Positions 26,385-36,156 of a DNA stretch of 62,141 bases are shown one piece after another. The stretch spans positions 1-62,141 of the forward strand of contig CANQQJ010000019.1 of the NCBI GenBank assembly GCA_947625905.1, read 5' to 3'. Position 1 is the stretch's first letter. Each line of letters opens with the position of its first letter. Made by a program: the position numbers and the translations under genes. The notes under the pieces were generated by a model, which saw nothing but the letters and a program-made list of their open reading frames with translations, did not search any database and was not told the DNA's origin. Source of the stretch: an uncultured Clostridia bacterium. GTDB lineage: Bacteria > Bacillota > Clostridia > Monoglobales > Monoglobaceae.

Positions 26385-26408
26385 CCGCCCGTTATGGGCG
26401 GTGTTTTT
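26385..26408 (+). terminator. Terminator of toxin-antitoxin operon
   Basis: CCGCCC/GGGCGG stem with a GTTAT loop, followed by TGTTTTT. Confidence 0.85.
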
Positions 26409-26439
26409 ATTTTTCCTACTTAAATAAAATTTTATTGTC

Positions 26440-26467
26440 ACTTTTTGTAAAATCTCGGCATAGGATA
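26440..26467 (+). promoter_or_regulatory. SigK-like promoter of DUF11 protein gene
   Basis: AC at 26440-26441, a 17-nt spacer and CATAGGATA at 26459-26467 match the SigK pattern (AC, 17 nt, CATANNNTA). SigK acts in the mother cell late in sporulation. The pattern is short, so chance is possible. Confidence 0.5.
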
Positions 26468-26520
26468 TTATCGGGCGCGCCAAATGATACAAAATGAGAA
26501 ATTAAAAGGAGAGATAAAAA

Positions 26521-27378
26521 ATGGCAACCAATCTTCCAAACAGAGCGCAGATATCCTACAGCGACAACGGCATGCAGGCGACGGCGCTCTCCAATCAGAC
26601 AAACACCTCGCTTATTGACCAATATACCATGGAAGCGACAAAGACGGCGGTCACGCCCGCGATCGTACCCGGCTCCGCCGCATCGTATATCGTGCGCATT
26701 GACAACACCGGCTCGGGAGCGCTTTACAATCCGTCGGTGGTCGACGACCTGGGCGACGCCGCAAGCGGCTCACAGCCCCTTATATACGTGGGCGGCTCGG
26801 CGAAGTTCTATTTAAACGGCGACCCGATAAACGGAACGGCGGCTCCCGCCGGAACAAACGTTACCTTCTCGGCGACAACCGTTTTGCAGCCCGGCGACAA
26901 TCTTATCATTGTATACGCCGCCACGCTTGATCCTTCTCAGAGCGAGTCCGTGACAAACACGATCACCGCCACGGCAAACGGCGGAGCGGCGGGCGGAACT
27001 GCCGTCACCGCGACAGCCGAAGCGACGATAAATCCTCAGCCCTACGCAAACGTGGCCATCCTCAAAGCCGCGGATCAGGACAGCGTGGTATCCGGCGACA
27101 CCCTGACCTACACTTTCACGCTGATAAACAGTGGCACGGGCCCCGCAAACAACGTGGTGCTGACCGATATACTCCCGAGCGAGTTCAGCGTGACGTCGAT
27201 CTCCTACGACATCGGCAGCGGTCCTGTTGCCGCCACGCCGGATGATTACGAGGTTGCGGCTCCGACCAACACGCTCACGTTCCCCAAAGGCGGAAGTCAG
27301 ATCACACTCAACGTACCCGCGGCATCGAACAACGGCCCCGGAACCATCACTATCGAAGTTACCGGAACTATCTCCTAA
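26521..27378 (+). CDS. DUF11 repeat protein without signal peptide
   Basis: The 285-residue protein has two DUF11-type beta-sandwich repeats (about residues 35-165 and 170-285), marked by 'PGSAASYIVRIDNTGSGALYNPSVVDDL' and 'SGDTLTYTFTLINSGTGPANNVVLTDILP' (cited by position, about 50-77 and 192-220). The N-terminus 'MATNLPNRAQISYSDN' is not a signal peptide, and there is no sorting motif or membrane segment. Secreted DUF11 adhesins always have these. Cytoplasmic assembly onto a spore surface from the mother cell would explain the absence, and the SigK-like promoter agrees. A GGAGAG site precedes the ATG. The spore role is inference. Confidence 0.8.
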   Translation: MATNLPNRAQISYSDNGMQATALSNQTNTSLIDQYTMEATKTAVTPAIVPGSAASYIVRIDNTGSGALYNPSVVDDLGDAASGSQPLIYVGGSAKFYLNGDPINGTAAPAGTNVTFSATTVLQPGDNLIIVYAATLDPSQSESVTNTITATANGGAAGGTAVTATAEATINPQPYANVAILKAADQDSVVSGDTLTYTFTLINSGTGPANNVVLTDILPSEFSVTSISYDIGSGPVAATPDDYEVAAPTNTLTFPKGGSQITLNVPAASNNGPGTITIEVTGTIS

Positions 27379-27386
27379 ACCGCGTA

Positions 27387-27418
27387 AAAATCGGCTCCCT
27401 TTTTCGGGAGCCGATTTT
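27387..27418. terminator. Bidirectional terminator
   Basis: A perfect 13-bp stem (27387-27399 with 27406-27418), A-rich on one side and T-rich on the other, separates the convergent DUF11 and lyase genes. Confidence 0.9.
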
Positions 27419-27427
27419 CTTAACTCA

Positions 27428-30400
27428 TTATTTGATTTTATACGGGTCTGTGAGAGGCTCGATCTCGCTGAGACCGTTCCATACATAGGCGAACACAACA
27501 TCGCCATCGCCGTACGCGATCGGGATGTTTACATCGACCGTTCCGCCTTCCTCGGCGTTAATATCGCCGATGCCTACCGCGGTCATCACGCCGTCCGCGT
27601 TGTAAGCCGCGACAAGCAGCTTGTTGTCCGCGCCCGCGTCAAAGTTCTTTGTGATATTGACATTGACGCTTCTCGTCTCACCCTCGACCGACGGCGTTAC
27701 GCTGTTGATCGTGTAAGCGTACTCGGGAGACGGATTTTCCGTCGGCGTCTCGGTCGCGGCAGGCTCGGGTTCGCTTGACGCATAGCCTACATAAACATTG
27801 TCGATTCCCAACACATTTGCAGAGCTTCCGCGAGTCGAACATCCAAATCCGGTCGGAGCCAACGCGGGAACATCACCCTTCTTTGTTCCCGAGCCGAGAA
27901 TGAACGTGTTTCTCTTTGTATATGCGCCGCCTGCGGGCTTGGTGTAGATCGTCACGCTGTTATCAGCTTTGACGTATTCCGCTTTAATGCCGTACCACTT
28001 ATCCTTTTCAAAGGTAAAGCCCGCAACATCCTGATCAAGGCCCTTGGTATCGCTGCTTCCCTTTGAGAAGTAGTCGCTGAATTTCAGATTGCCCGTACCG
28101 GTCTTTACCTCAAAGGCCCTGCCGTCTGATTTATCGGTATACGTATTGTTCATGCTCACGTTATTTGCGTCAAAGAATCTCAGAAGCACCGTGTCTTTGT
28201 CGGCGTCGCCCATTTTAAACTCTTCCTCCACAACGATAAGCTCGGAGTCGATCGGGCTTTCGGGCGTGTATGTCCAGCCGTCCTGACCGCTGCCCTTGTC
28301 GTCGATCGCGAAATAGTTATCTCCGTCGCTCCTAATCGCAATCGAAGGAGCTGTATTTTTTGTGCCGTAATTCACGGTCAGCGCCTTGCCGTTTTCGTTT
28401 GTGATCTTCGCGTCGTTTTCATATGTTGTTCCCGCGTTTACATTATTGAAGTTCCATGTCTCTCCCTTCATGGGGATCGGAGTTGGCGTGGGCGTCGGCG
28501 CAAGTGTTGGCGGCGGAGGCGCGGGCGTCGAGTTGTTTACGCAGTCGGATCTGTAGAGAACCTTGCCGACTCTCGGCGACCATGTGACATTCCCCGAGGC
28601 TGTCGAGCCGATCTCGACTCTTGAGAACGTGGTAACGTCTATCGGGATATCGCTGATTATGTATCCGTTTTCGCCCGTCTCATCCATCAGGCGCAGTTCG
28701 GCTTTTTTGTTTTTAAGGTCGGCGCTGAGCGTTATCGTCCAGGTCGAAGCGCTGCGGGCCGTAATGTTCGGGCCTCCGACCACCTTTCCGGTTTTAACGG
28801 CGGTTTTCGACTTGGCTCCGGTATAATACTGGACCTCCTGCGCTCCTTTTTCCGTGTATTCCTGACTGATTCCCAGCAGCACCTTGCCGTAGTAGTCAAG
28901 GAACTCGATGTGGTGGGTATACGCTCTGCCGGTCCAGCTCCAATTATTCGACGCATCCTTAACGCCGCCCGTGTTGTATGTCATCTCAAATGTCATATTG
29001 CCGCCGTCCGACATATCAAAGCCGCCGCCGAATTTTCTGCCGCCGTCGGCGCTGTCCTGTGTGAAGGTCCACTGTCCGCCGCTGAACGAAAGCGCAGCTC
29101 CCTCGCCGCCGCTGTATACGAATTTTTCGCCGTTTGCATCCTTATCGCTGTCGTATACATAGTCTATGGCTTCCAATTCGATCTTAAGATCGGGTGAGCC
29201 GTTCTCGGCGACAGTCAGCTTGCCTGTCTTTGTGTTATATTTTCTGCATACGGCGGTGTAGTCATACTCGCCGGTGCGGAGCTTTATGGTTATTTTGCCG
29301 TCCGCTCCGCTCTTGACGGTCTTTTTGTTTATCGTGACCGCCGCGCCCGACACGGGGCTGCCGCTGCTTGTTACCGTGATAACGCTGTCGGGGATCTCAA
29401 CGAGCCGGATAGATTGAGTGTTTGTCTGTCCGGCAACGACAGTTATCTCGCCGGAGGCAAGGTTATAGCTTTCGGAATCCGCCGTGTATGTATATGTTCC
29501 CGCCGGGATTCTGAGCGAGACAACGCCGTTTTTGTCCGTGACCTTGCTTGCTCCGCCGACGCTCACGCTGACACCCTCCGCGGGATTGCCCTCCATATCC
29601 GTCACAGTGAACACAACCTCGGGATCAGGCTCCTTGACATAGATATTCGGCTGAACATATTCCGAAAGCTCTTTGTCATAGCCTATATAATAGCTTTGGT
29701 GAGGCGGCTGGTTATACGCGGTGTTCTGCCACGCTATAGCGCAGCGGTACTGGCTGTCGTGCATAAACGTTGTGAATTTATAATCGCTCGGCGTAAGTGA
29801 TGTGAATACTCTGAGCGCCGTGTTGTCGCTGTGCCTCAGCACAAGCTCCTCGCGCCAGTCGCCGAACAGATCCGCCTGAAGGCAGGGAACAGCCTTGGTG
29901 CTGTTGTTTGTGGAAACTGGATTTGAAGTCCATGTCGACCAGATACGGCTGAGACCGCCCTTGTTTATCAACGGATTGCCGTTTTTATCAGAAGCGGGCT
30001 GTTTATTGTAGTCATTTACCCTATATTCGCCGTCGTTCCATTTGCTCAGTCTGCCTTCGCTGAAATGCTCTCTGCACAGATCGCCGTCCCAATAGATCGC
30101 GAAGTTGGGATACTGTCCGTCCTGCACGCTGACCAGCTCATTTCTCGCGTTGTATGAACCGAAATTAACTATCTCGCCGCTCAGCGTTCTGGCGTTAAGG
30201 CCGGAGTCCCATGCCAGCACGCCGTACTGCTTGCTGAAATAGTCCATGATGCCTCGGCCGTCGTCGTCGGTGGTGGTCTCGTGCCAGATGATCTTGCCGT
30301 CGGGGCCGTTTATGAACACTCTGCCCCAAGTCGGACTGTCCTCCAGGACTTTGAAGACCTCCTGCTCGCCGTCATTGTCAAAGTCGGACACGTGCAGCGC

Positions 30401-31678
30401 GTCGCCGTGGCCCAGCTTTCTGCCGCTTGAGTTCTTTGCCGACCACAAAACTTTGCCGTTGTCGTCAAGCGCCGCCGAGCCGTAAATTATCTCGTCCTTG
30501 CCGTCGTTATCGAGATCGGCGACCGAAAGATTATGGTTGCCCTGACCGTAGAAATCATTGCTCGAGCTGCTCGTGCTGTCGATTATCCAGCTCTGCTTCA
30601 GGTCTTTTCCGTCCCACGTGTAGGCGGCGACAACAGATTTTCCGTAATATCCGCGGCACTCGATCAAGCTGGGATGCACGCCGTCAAGATACGCGGTTCC
30701 GGCCAAATATCTGTCCGAACGGTTATAATCGCTGTCTCCCCAGTCGCGCACGTTTCCGACCGGCGCGTGATAGTTTATCGTTTGCATTGCCGCGCCGCTC
30801 TCTCCGTTAAATATGGTGAGATACTCGGGACCGCCCGTTATATGGCCGTTTGAGCCTATATAGCTTGCCTCGTTGTCGGTGTTCCTGATCTCGTCGGTAT
30901 TTCCGGCATCGGACACGTAATTGCCCCTGCCGTCGATCGAGCCGGGAGCGGTCTTGACCGCCATCTCGGCCTTGCCGTCTCCGTCGTAGTCAAAAACCTG
31001 AAACTGAGTGTAGTGCTGGCCGGCTCTGATGTTTCTGCCAAGATCGATCCGCCAAAGCATTGTGCCGTCCATCTCATAACAATCAAGATACACGCGGTCG
31101 GTAACGCCGCCGGAGGCGCTGTCTTTGGCGTCATCGGGTTCCCATTTGAGTATTATCTCGTATTCGCCGTCGCCGTCCACATCGCCCACCGAGGCGTCGT
31201 TCGCCTCATAGCTTCCGGCGGTGTTAAGCGGCGGTATCTGCACGGGAATGTCAAAATAGGCGTAGGGCGAATCTTTCCAACTACTGTCTCGATTTCCGTT
31301 CAGCATCGGGAACTCTTCGCTTTTCGCGCCCTCGACGCCGTTTATTACAGGAGCCACCGCGTATTTGTCGTTCGCGGTTCCCGCGGGGTCGGTGTAATTT
31401 GTAAGCTCACAGCTCTCAACCAAAACCGCGCCGTTTTTGTATATCTTAAATGTCGTGTCCATCGGCTCGGTGCCCAAAAGGCGCCAGCTTAAATAAACTC
31501 CGCCGCCATAGGTCAGGTTCGCCGCGAACCCTCCGCGGTTCAGGTACTCCATTTGTCTTGCCCCGGGGCCGGCCGCGGCCTGCGCCGTGCCGTCATCCGT
31601 CTCGCCTGCCGCGAAAACCGGAAGCGCGGCGATCACCATGCACAGCGCCAATACGATACTCAATAACCTTTTCTTCAT
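27428..31678 (-). CDS. Secreted multidomain rhamnogalacturonan lyase (PL11)
   Basis: The 1416-residue protein has a signal peptide (residues 1-23) and a PL11 catalytic beta-propeller (about 40-640). The propeller shows repeated 'DVDGDGEYEIILKW'-type and 'DNDGKDEIIYG'-type calcium loops and 'GRNIRAGQHYTQFQVFDYDG'. Two carboxypeptidase-regulatory-like beta domains (about 660-830) follow, then a jelly-roll-like module, a Pro/Thr linker (about 1065-1090), a second jelly-roll-like module and a C-terminal beta domain that is also found in the neighbouring lyase. PL11 enzymes cut the rhamnose-galacturonate backbone of rhamnogalacturonan I by beta-elimination. The extra modules probably bind carbohydrate. 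No cell-wall anchor is seen, so the enzyme is released or held by unknown contacts. Confidence 0.92.
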   Translation of the reverse strand: MKKRLLSIVLALCMVIAALPVFAAGETDDGTAQAAAGPGARQMEYLNRGGFAANLTYGGGVYLSWRLLGTEPMDTTFKIYKNGAVLVESCELTNYTDPAGTANDKYAVAPVINGVEGAKSEEFPMLNGNRDSSWKDSPYAYFDIPVQIPPLNTAGSYEANDASVGDVDGDGEYEIILKWEPDDAKDSASGGVTDRVYLDCYEMDGTMLWRIDLGRNIRAGQHYTQFQVFDYDGDGKAEMAVKTAPGSIDGRGNYVSDAGNTDEIRNTDNEASYIGSNGHITGGPEYLTIFNGESGAAMQTINYHAPVGNVRDWGDSDYNRSDRYLAGTAYLDGVHPSLIECRGYYGKSVVAAYTWDGKDLKQSWIIDSTSSSSNDFYGQGNHNLSVADLDNDGKDEIIYGSAALDDNGKVLWSAKNSSGRKLGHGDALHVSDFDNDGEQEVFKVLEDSPTWGRVFINGPDGKIIWHETTTDDDGRGIMDYFSKQYGVLAWDSGLNARTLSGEIVNFGSYNARNELVSVQDGQYPNFAIYWDGDLCREHFSEGRLSKWNDGEYRVNDYNKQPASDKNGNPLINKGGLSRIWSTWTSNPVSTNNSTKAVPCLQADLFGDWREELVLRHSDNTALRVFTSLTPSDYKFTTFMHDSQYRCAIAWQNTAYNQPPHQSYYIGYDKELSEYVQPNIYVKEPDPEVVFTVTDMEGNPAEGVSVSVGGASKVTDKNGVVSLRIPAGTYTYTADSESYNLASGEITVVAGQTNTQSIRLVEIPDSVITVTSSGSPVSGAAVTINKKTVKSGADGKITIKLRTGEYDYTAVCRKYNTKTGKLTVAENGSPDLKIELEAIDYVYDSDKDANGEKFVYSGGEGAALSFSGGQWTFTQDSADGGRKFGGGFDMSDGGNMTFEMTYNTGGVKDASNNWSWTGRAYTHHIEFLDYYGKVLLGISQEYTEKGAQEVQYYTGAKSKTAVKTGKVVGGPNITARSASTWTITLSADLKNKKAELRLMDETGENGYIISDIPIDVTTFSRVEIGSTASGNVTWSPRVGKVLYRSDCVNNSTPAPPPPTLAPTPTPTPIPMKGETWNFNNVNAGTTYENDAKITNENGKALTVNYGTKNTAPSIAIRSDGDNYFAIDDKGSGQDGWTYTPESPIDSELIVVEEEFKMGDADKDTVLLRFFDANNVSMNNTYTDKSDGRAFEVKTGTGNLKFSDYFSKGSSDTKGLDQDVAGFTFEKDKWYGIKAEYVKADNSVTIYTKPAGGAYTKRNTFILGSGTKKGDVPALAPTGFGCSTRGSSANVLGIDNVYVGYASSEPEPAATETPTENPSPEYAYTINSVTPSVEGETRSVNVNITKNFDAGADNKLLVAAYNADGVMTAVGIGDINAEEGGTVDVNIPIAYGDGDVVFAYVWNGLSEIEPLTDPYKIK

Positions 31679-31692
31679 AAATTTTACCTCCT

Positions 31693-31727
31693 AACGTAGT
31701 GATTAGTAATTAGTGAATAGCGATTAG
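31693..31727 (+). repeat. TAG-heptad array 4
   Basis: Five contiguous units: AACGTAG, TGATTAG, TAATTAG, TGAATAG, CGATTAG. It fills the short gap between the two lyase genes and touches the ribosome binding site (AGGAGG on the minus strand) of the downstream lyase gene. Confidence 0.9.
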
Positions 31728-31734
31728 AGTTATA

Positions 31735-34700
31735 TTATTTTTTATTCACAAGCGGCTTTATTTCGTCTAAGCCGTTCCAGATATATGCCGATATCTCGTC
31801 GGTATCAGACGGAGTCAGATCGACTGCTATATCCTTTGTCTCGCCGTCATTCATATCGAGCTGCGCATAGTTCCAATTTGTGAGCGCTCCGCTCTCTTTG
31901 TCGTATGCCGCGGCGATAAGCATGTCTTTCTCGTTTCCCGAAGCATAATTCTTTGTGACGCTGACGGTCACGCCGCCCGCCGCCGAAATATTATTTATCG
32001 TATAAGGATGATCGGCCTTGGGCGGAACATCCGTCACGGTTCCGATAAATATGTTGTCGATGCTCAAGTTCGTTTTGTCGCCGCCTCTGGTGTTTGTTAA
32101 AACGCTTGTGGGCGAAAGCTTGGGGACCGCGCCCTTTGGCGATGACGAGCCCAATGTGAATGTGTTATTAAGGGTGAATGACGGGTCTGCCTCGGCCTTT
32201 GTGTACACCTTTACCTTATTGTCGTTTCTGTTGTAATCAAGGCGCAGAGTGTACCATTTGTTTGCCGACAGCTTGAATCCCGAAACCGAGCTCGACTTTG
32301 CCGCGGTGCTGCTCGAGCCCTTTGACAGATAATCCGTGAAAGTAAGTCCGCCATCGCTTGACAGCACATCAAACACTCTGCCGTCGCTTCCGCTGTAAGC
32401 CAGCGAGGCGGGCACATTATTCGCGTCAAGAACTCTCAAAAGCTGCGCCCCTTTTGCGGTTTCACCCAGCTTAAAATCGATCTCAAAGATCTGGCGGTCA
32501 TAGTCGATGGGCGTTTCGGGAGAATAGCTCCATCCGTCCTGCATATTGTTTTGGTCGGTCAGCTTCAAACAGTTGTTGCCGTCAGCCCGGACCTCGATCG
32601 AAGGAGCCGTTCCTCCCGGACTCGCGGACGTGCCGAATTTTACTGAAACGAACCTTCCGTTTCGGTTTTCGACCGTTTCCCCGTCTGTAAACGTCTTTCC
32701 TGCGGCTAAATCATCAAAGTCCCAAGCTTCTCCGGTATCGTATTCGGGGATCAGCGTATATTCCGCCGCCGCTCCGACGTTTTCATCCTCCACGGTCACG
32801 TTGCCGACCGCGGCGAAGAAACCGCTTTTTTCGACTGTCACGTCATAGCTGCCCGCGGCGAGTTTGAATTTTGCCGCGCCTTCCTCATCGGTCACCTCTT
32901 TTTTGGCTCCGACCGTCACCGCCGCTCCCTCAACGGGCGCGCCGTTTTTGTCCTTTACCGTTATAACCGTCTCGGCGATATTCATGTCGTAGCCTATATA
33001 ATAGCTCTGGTGAGGCGGCTGATTGTAGGCCGTGTTCTGCCACGCAACCGCCATTCGGTACTGGTGATCCTGAAGGAAGGTCGTGAACATATAATCTGAG
33101 GGAGCGAGCGACATAAACACTCTGAGCGCCGCGTTGTCCGCGCGCCTCAGGATCAGCTCCTCGCGCCAGTCTCCGAAAAGATCGGCCTGCAGGCACGGAT
33201 TTCTCTTGGTGGTGTTGTTAAACGCGACATCGTTAAACGTGAGCAGCCGCTCAAAGGCGATCTTATCATCGTTGAATTTTTGAATACGGTCGCCGTCAAA
33301 ATGCTCGGCGCACAGGTCGCCGTCCCAATAAATATTGAAGTTGGCGGATGTGAGGCTGTTAGGGTCGTCCTGCTTGGGAACGTTTGATATCAGATTTCCG
33401 TCTATCGTGCGTATGCCCAAAATACCGTCCCACGCAAGCACGCCGTACTTTTTGCTGAAGTACGCCATAACTCCGCGGCCGTCGTCCTTGCCCGAGTTGT
33501 AGTGCCATATCTCGGTGCCGTCCGCCTCGCGGAAGCCTATTCCCCAGTTGGGAGTTTCCTCAAGAGGCGCGAAGATCTCCTGCTTTCCGTCGTTGTCGAA
33601 ATCCGAGACATGCAGCGCGTCGCCGTGGCCCCAACCCATCGAGTGCGCCACAGTGCCGTCGTCGTCCACCGCGCAGGAGCCGTAAACTATCTCGTCCTTT
33701 CCGTCGTTGTCTATATCGGCCACCGACAGGTTGTGGTTGCCCTGGCCGTAGAACGGATGGCTCGTGCTCATTCCGCTGTCGAGCAGCCAGCGCCTTTTAA
33801 GATTTTGGCCGTCCCAGTCGTACGCAACAATTGACGAACGCTGATAGTAGCCTCTGGCGAAGATCATGCTCGGGTGCACGCCGTCGAGATACGCGGTTCC
33901 CGCCAGGAAACGCTCCGAGCGGCCGCCGTAGCTGTCCTTGCCCCACGCGCTCGCCGAGCCGCGCTTCGGCTCGTATTCAATAGTCTGCATCGCCTTTCCG
34001 GTCTCGCCGCTGAATATCGTCAAATATTCGGGATTGGTTATGACCTGTCCGTCCGAATTTACGTAAACCTTTGTGTTATCGGCGTTTTTTATCGTGTCGT
34101 TCACGCCGGCCTCGGTCACATACGCTCCGCTGCCGTCCTTAGAGCCGGGAGCGGTGCGCATCACGACCTCCGCCTTGCCGTCTCCGTCGTAGTCGTATAC
34201 CTGAAACTGGGTATAGTGAGCGCCGGCGCGTATATTCCTGCCCAGGTCAATGCGCCAGAGCTGTGTTCCGTCGTACTCGTAGCAGTCGATATACACGTTT
34301 CCGGTCACGCCGCTCTGAGAATTATCCTTTGAGTTTGAAGGGTCCCACTTTAAGATTATTTCATAAATCCCGTCGCCGTCCACATCACCGACCGAAACGT
34401 CATTCGGGCCGCCGCTCTGACCGCCGCTTGTGTCGGGCGCGTTGTAGGTCGCTCCGTTGCCGTCGGGCGGAATGTTTACGGGAATGTCAAAATACGCATA
34501 TGGCGCGTTCTCCCGGCCCGGGTTCGCGTATCCGTCAAGTATCGCGATATCGGGCGACTTTTCGCCCTCCGCTCCGCCGACCACGGCCGAAACGTTATAC
34601 ACATCGGTCTTGGTTCCGTCCGCGTCGGTATAATTTGTGTTCTTCACATTTGTGAGCAGCGCTCCGTTTTTGTAGACGTTGAAGCTCACGCTGTCTGCGG

Positions 34701-34890
34701 GCTCGTTTTCAAGCAGGCGCCACGAAAGATACACGCCGCCGCCCGGGCTCACCGCGCCTATCGCGCCGCGGCCGATAATTTCTTTTTGCGGCTCTGCCGC
34801 GGATGTCTCGCCGTCCGACGCGAAAACCGCGGGCGCCGCAGAAAAAATCACAAATATGGCGACAACAAAACACAGTAATTTTTTTCTCAT
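31735..34890 (-). CDS. Secreted rhamnogalacturonan lyase (PL11)
   Basis: The protein has about 1051 residues: a signal peptide (1-25), a PL11 propeller (about 38-640) with the same calcium-loop repeats as its neighbour, one regulatory-like beta domain (about 650-710), a jelly-roll-like module (about 720-960) and the shared C-terminal domain ending 'ISAYIWNGLDEIKPLVN'. ATG at 34890 is preferred over the one at 34896 because a GGGGGG site then has proper spacing. The two lyases are clearly paralogous but differ in accessory modules, so they may act on different side-chain patterns or lengths. It lies only about 35 nt after the carboxynorspermidine synthase gene, so read-through is possible. Confidence 0.92.
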   Translation of the reverse strand: MRKKLLCFVVAIFVIFSAAPAVFASDGETSAAEPQKEIIGRGAIGAVSPGGGVYLSWRLLENEPADSVSFNVYKNGALLTNVKNTNYTDADGTKTDVYNVSAVVGGAEGEKSPDIAILDGYANPGRENAPYAYFDIPVNIPPDGNGATYNAPDTSGGQSGGPNDVSVGDVDGDGIYEIILKWDPSNSKDNSQSGVTGNVYIDCYEYDGTQLWRIDLGRNIRAGAHYTQFQVYDYDGDGKAEVVMRTAPGSKDGSGAYVTEAGVNDTIKNADNTKVYVNSDGQVITNPEYLTIFSGETGKAMQTIEYEPKRGSASAWGKDSYGGRSERFLAGTAYLDGVHPSMIFARGYYQRSSIVAYDWDGQNLKRRWLLDSGMSTSHPFYGQGNHNLSVADIDNDGKDEIVYGSCAVDDDGTVAHSMGWGHGDALHVSDFDNDGKQEIFAPLEETPNWGIGFREADGTEIWHYNSGKDDGRGVMAYFSKKYGVLAWDGILGIRTIDGNLISNVPKQDDPNSLTSANFNIYWDGDLCAEHFDGDRIQKFNDDKIAFERLLTFNDVAFNNTTKRNPCLQADLFGDWREELILRRADNAALRVFMSLAPSDYMFTTFLQDHQYRMAVAWQNTAYNQPPHQSYYIGYDMNIAETVITVKDKNGAPVEGAAVTVGAKKEVTDEEGAAKFKLAAGSYDVTVEKSGFFAAVGNVTVEDENVGAAAEYTLIPEYDTGEAWDFDDLAAGKTFTDGETVENRNGRFVSVKFGTSASPGGTAPSIEVRADGNNCLKLTDQNNMQDGWSYSPETPIDYDRQIFEIDFKLGETAKGAQLLRVLDANNVPASLAYSGSDGRVFDVLSSDGGLTFTDYLSKGSSSTAAKSSSVSGFKLSANKWYTLRLDYNRNDNKVKVYTKAEADPSFTLNNTFTLGSSSPKGAVPKLSPTSVLTNTRGGDKTNLSIDNIFIGTVTDVPPKADHPYTINNISAAGGVTVSVTKNYASGNEKDMLIAAAYDKESGALTNWNYAQLDMNDGETKDIAVDLTPSDTDEISAYIWNGLDEIKPLVNKK

Positions 34891-34925
34891 AAACATCCCC
34901 CCTTAATTAAAAACATGTCGAAAAT

Positions 34926-36143
34926 TTAATCCACTAAAACCGGGTCATGATCTTCCTTCCACGGTAGGCCGAACCTGTTGAGGCCTTCCATAAACGGGTC
35001 GGGGTCCATTTCCTCAACGTTATGGACGCCGGGCTCCTTCCATTTTCCGGTCAGCACCATTGCCGCTCCTATCATGGCGGGCACCCCTGTGGTGTATGAG
35101 ACCGCCTGCGAGCCGACTTCTCTGTAACACTCTTGGTGGTCGCAAATGTTATACAAATAATAGTTCTTGTCTTTGCCGTCCTTTTTGCCGCGGAAGATGC
35201 AGCCGATGTTGGTCTTGCCCACCGTCCTCGGGCCCAGCGACGCGGGGTCGGGCAGCACGGCCTTTAAAAACTGCAGCGGCACTATCTCTCTGCCCTCGTA
35301 CATGATCGGCTCGATCGAGGTCATGCCGACGTTTTCGAGGCACTTTAAATGCGTCAGATAGCTTTGGCCGAAAGTCATAAAGAAACGTATGCGCTTTATG
35401 CCTTTGATGTTGAGTCCCAGCGACTCAAGCTCCTCGTGGTGGAGCAGATACATATCTTTTTTGCCGACGCCCTCGAAGTCATACTCGCGCTTTATCTCCA
35501 TCGGCTTTGTCTCGATCCACGTTCCGTTTTCCCAATAGCTGCCGTTTGCCGACACCTCGCGGATGTTTATCTCGGGATTGAAGTTGGTGGCGAACGGATA
35601 GCCGTGGTCGCCGCCGTTGCAGTCTAAGATATCTATATAATTGATCTCATCAAACTCGTGCTTCATGGCGTACGCCGAAAAAACTCCGGTCACGCCCGGG
35701 TCAAAGCCGCTGCCCAATATGGCTGTCAGCCCCGCTTTCTCGAACTTTTCGCGGTAGGCCCACTGCCATTTGTACTCAAATTTCGCCGTGTCCGGAGGCT
35801 CGTAGTTGGCGGTGTCAAGATAGTGGACGCCCGACCTTAAGCACGCTTCCATGATCGACAAGTCCTGATAAGGCAGAGCCAGATTTATAACGATCTCGGG
35901 GCGGTACATACCGATGAGCTCGGTCAGCTCGTCAACGTTGTCGGCGTCGACCCGCGCGGTCTCGATATTTGTCTTGCCGCCGAATTTTTTCATGTATTCC
36001 TCACAGCTCTGTTTGAGCCTGTCGCACTTTGATTTGGTGCGGCTTGCTATCATGATGTCGGTAAACACCTCGTGATTTTGGCAGCACTTGTGCGCCGCCA
36101 CGCCGGCAACTCCGCCGGCTCCGATAATTAAAGCTCTGCTCAT
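34926..36143 (-). CDS. Carboxynorspermidine synthase (saccharopine dehydrogenase-like)
   Basis: The 405-residue protein starts with a Rossmann motif 'ALIIGAGGVAGVAAHKC' and carries 'INLALPYQDLSIMEACLRSG', 'YLDTANYEPPDTAKFEY' and 'GSGFDPGVTGVFSAYA', all typical of carboxy(nor)spermidine dehydrogenase. It condenses a diamine with aspartate semialdehyde using NADPH. The decarboxylase partner NspC is at 18295-19419. It stands downstream of speE and speB with a repeat-filled gap between. An AGGAGG site precedes the ATG, directly next to a heptad array. Confidence 0.92.
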   Translation of the reverse strand: MSRALIIGAGGVAGVAAHKCCQNHEVFTDIMIASRTKSKCDRLKQSCEEYMKKFGGKTNIETARVDADNVDELTELIGMYRPEIVINLALPYQDLSIMEACLRSGVHYLDTANYEPPDTAKFEYKWQWAYREKFEKAGLTAILGSGFDPGVTGVFSAYAMKHEFDEINYIDILDCNGGDHGYPFATNFNPEINIREVSANGSYWENGTWIETKPMEIKREYDFEGVGKKDMYLLHHEELESLGLNIKGIKRIRFFMTFGQSYLTHLKCLENVGMTSIEPIMYEGREIVPLQFLKAVLPDPASLGPRTVGKTNIGCIFRGKKDGKDKNYYLYNICDHQECYREVGSQAVSYTTGVPAMIGAAMVLTGKWKEPGVHNVEEMDPDPFMEGLNRFGLPWKEDHDPVLVD

Positions 36144-36156
36144 TTAAGTTCCTCCT

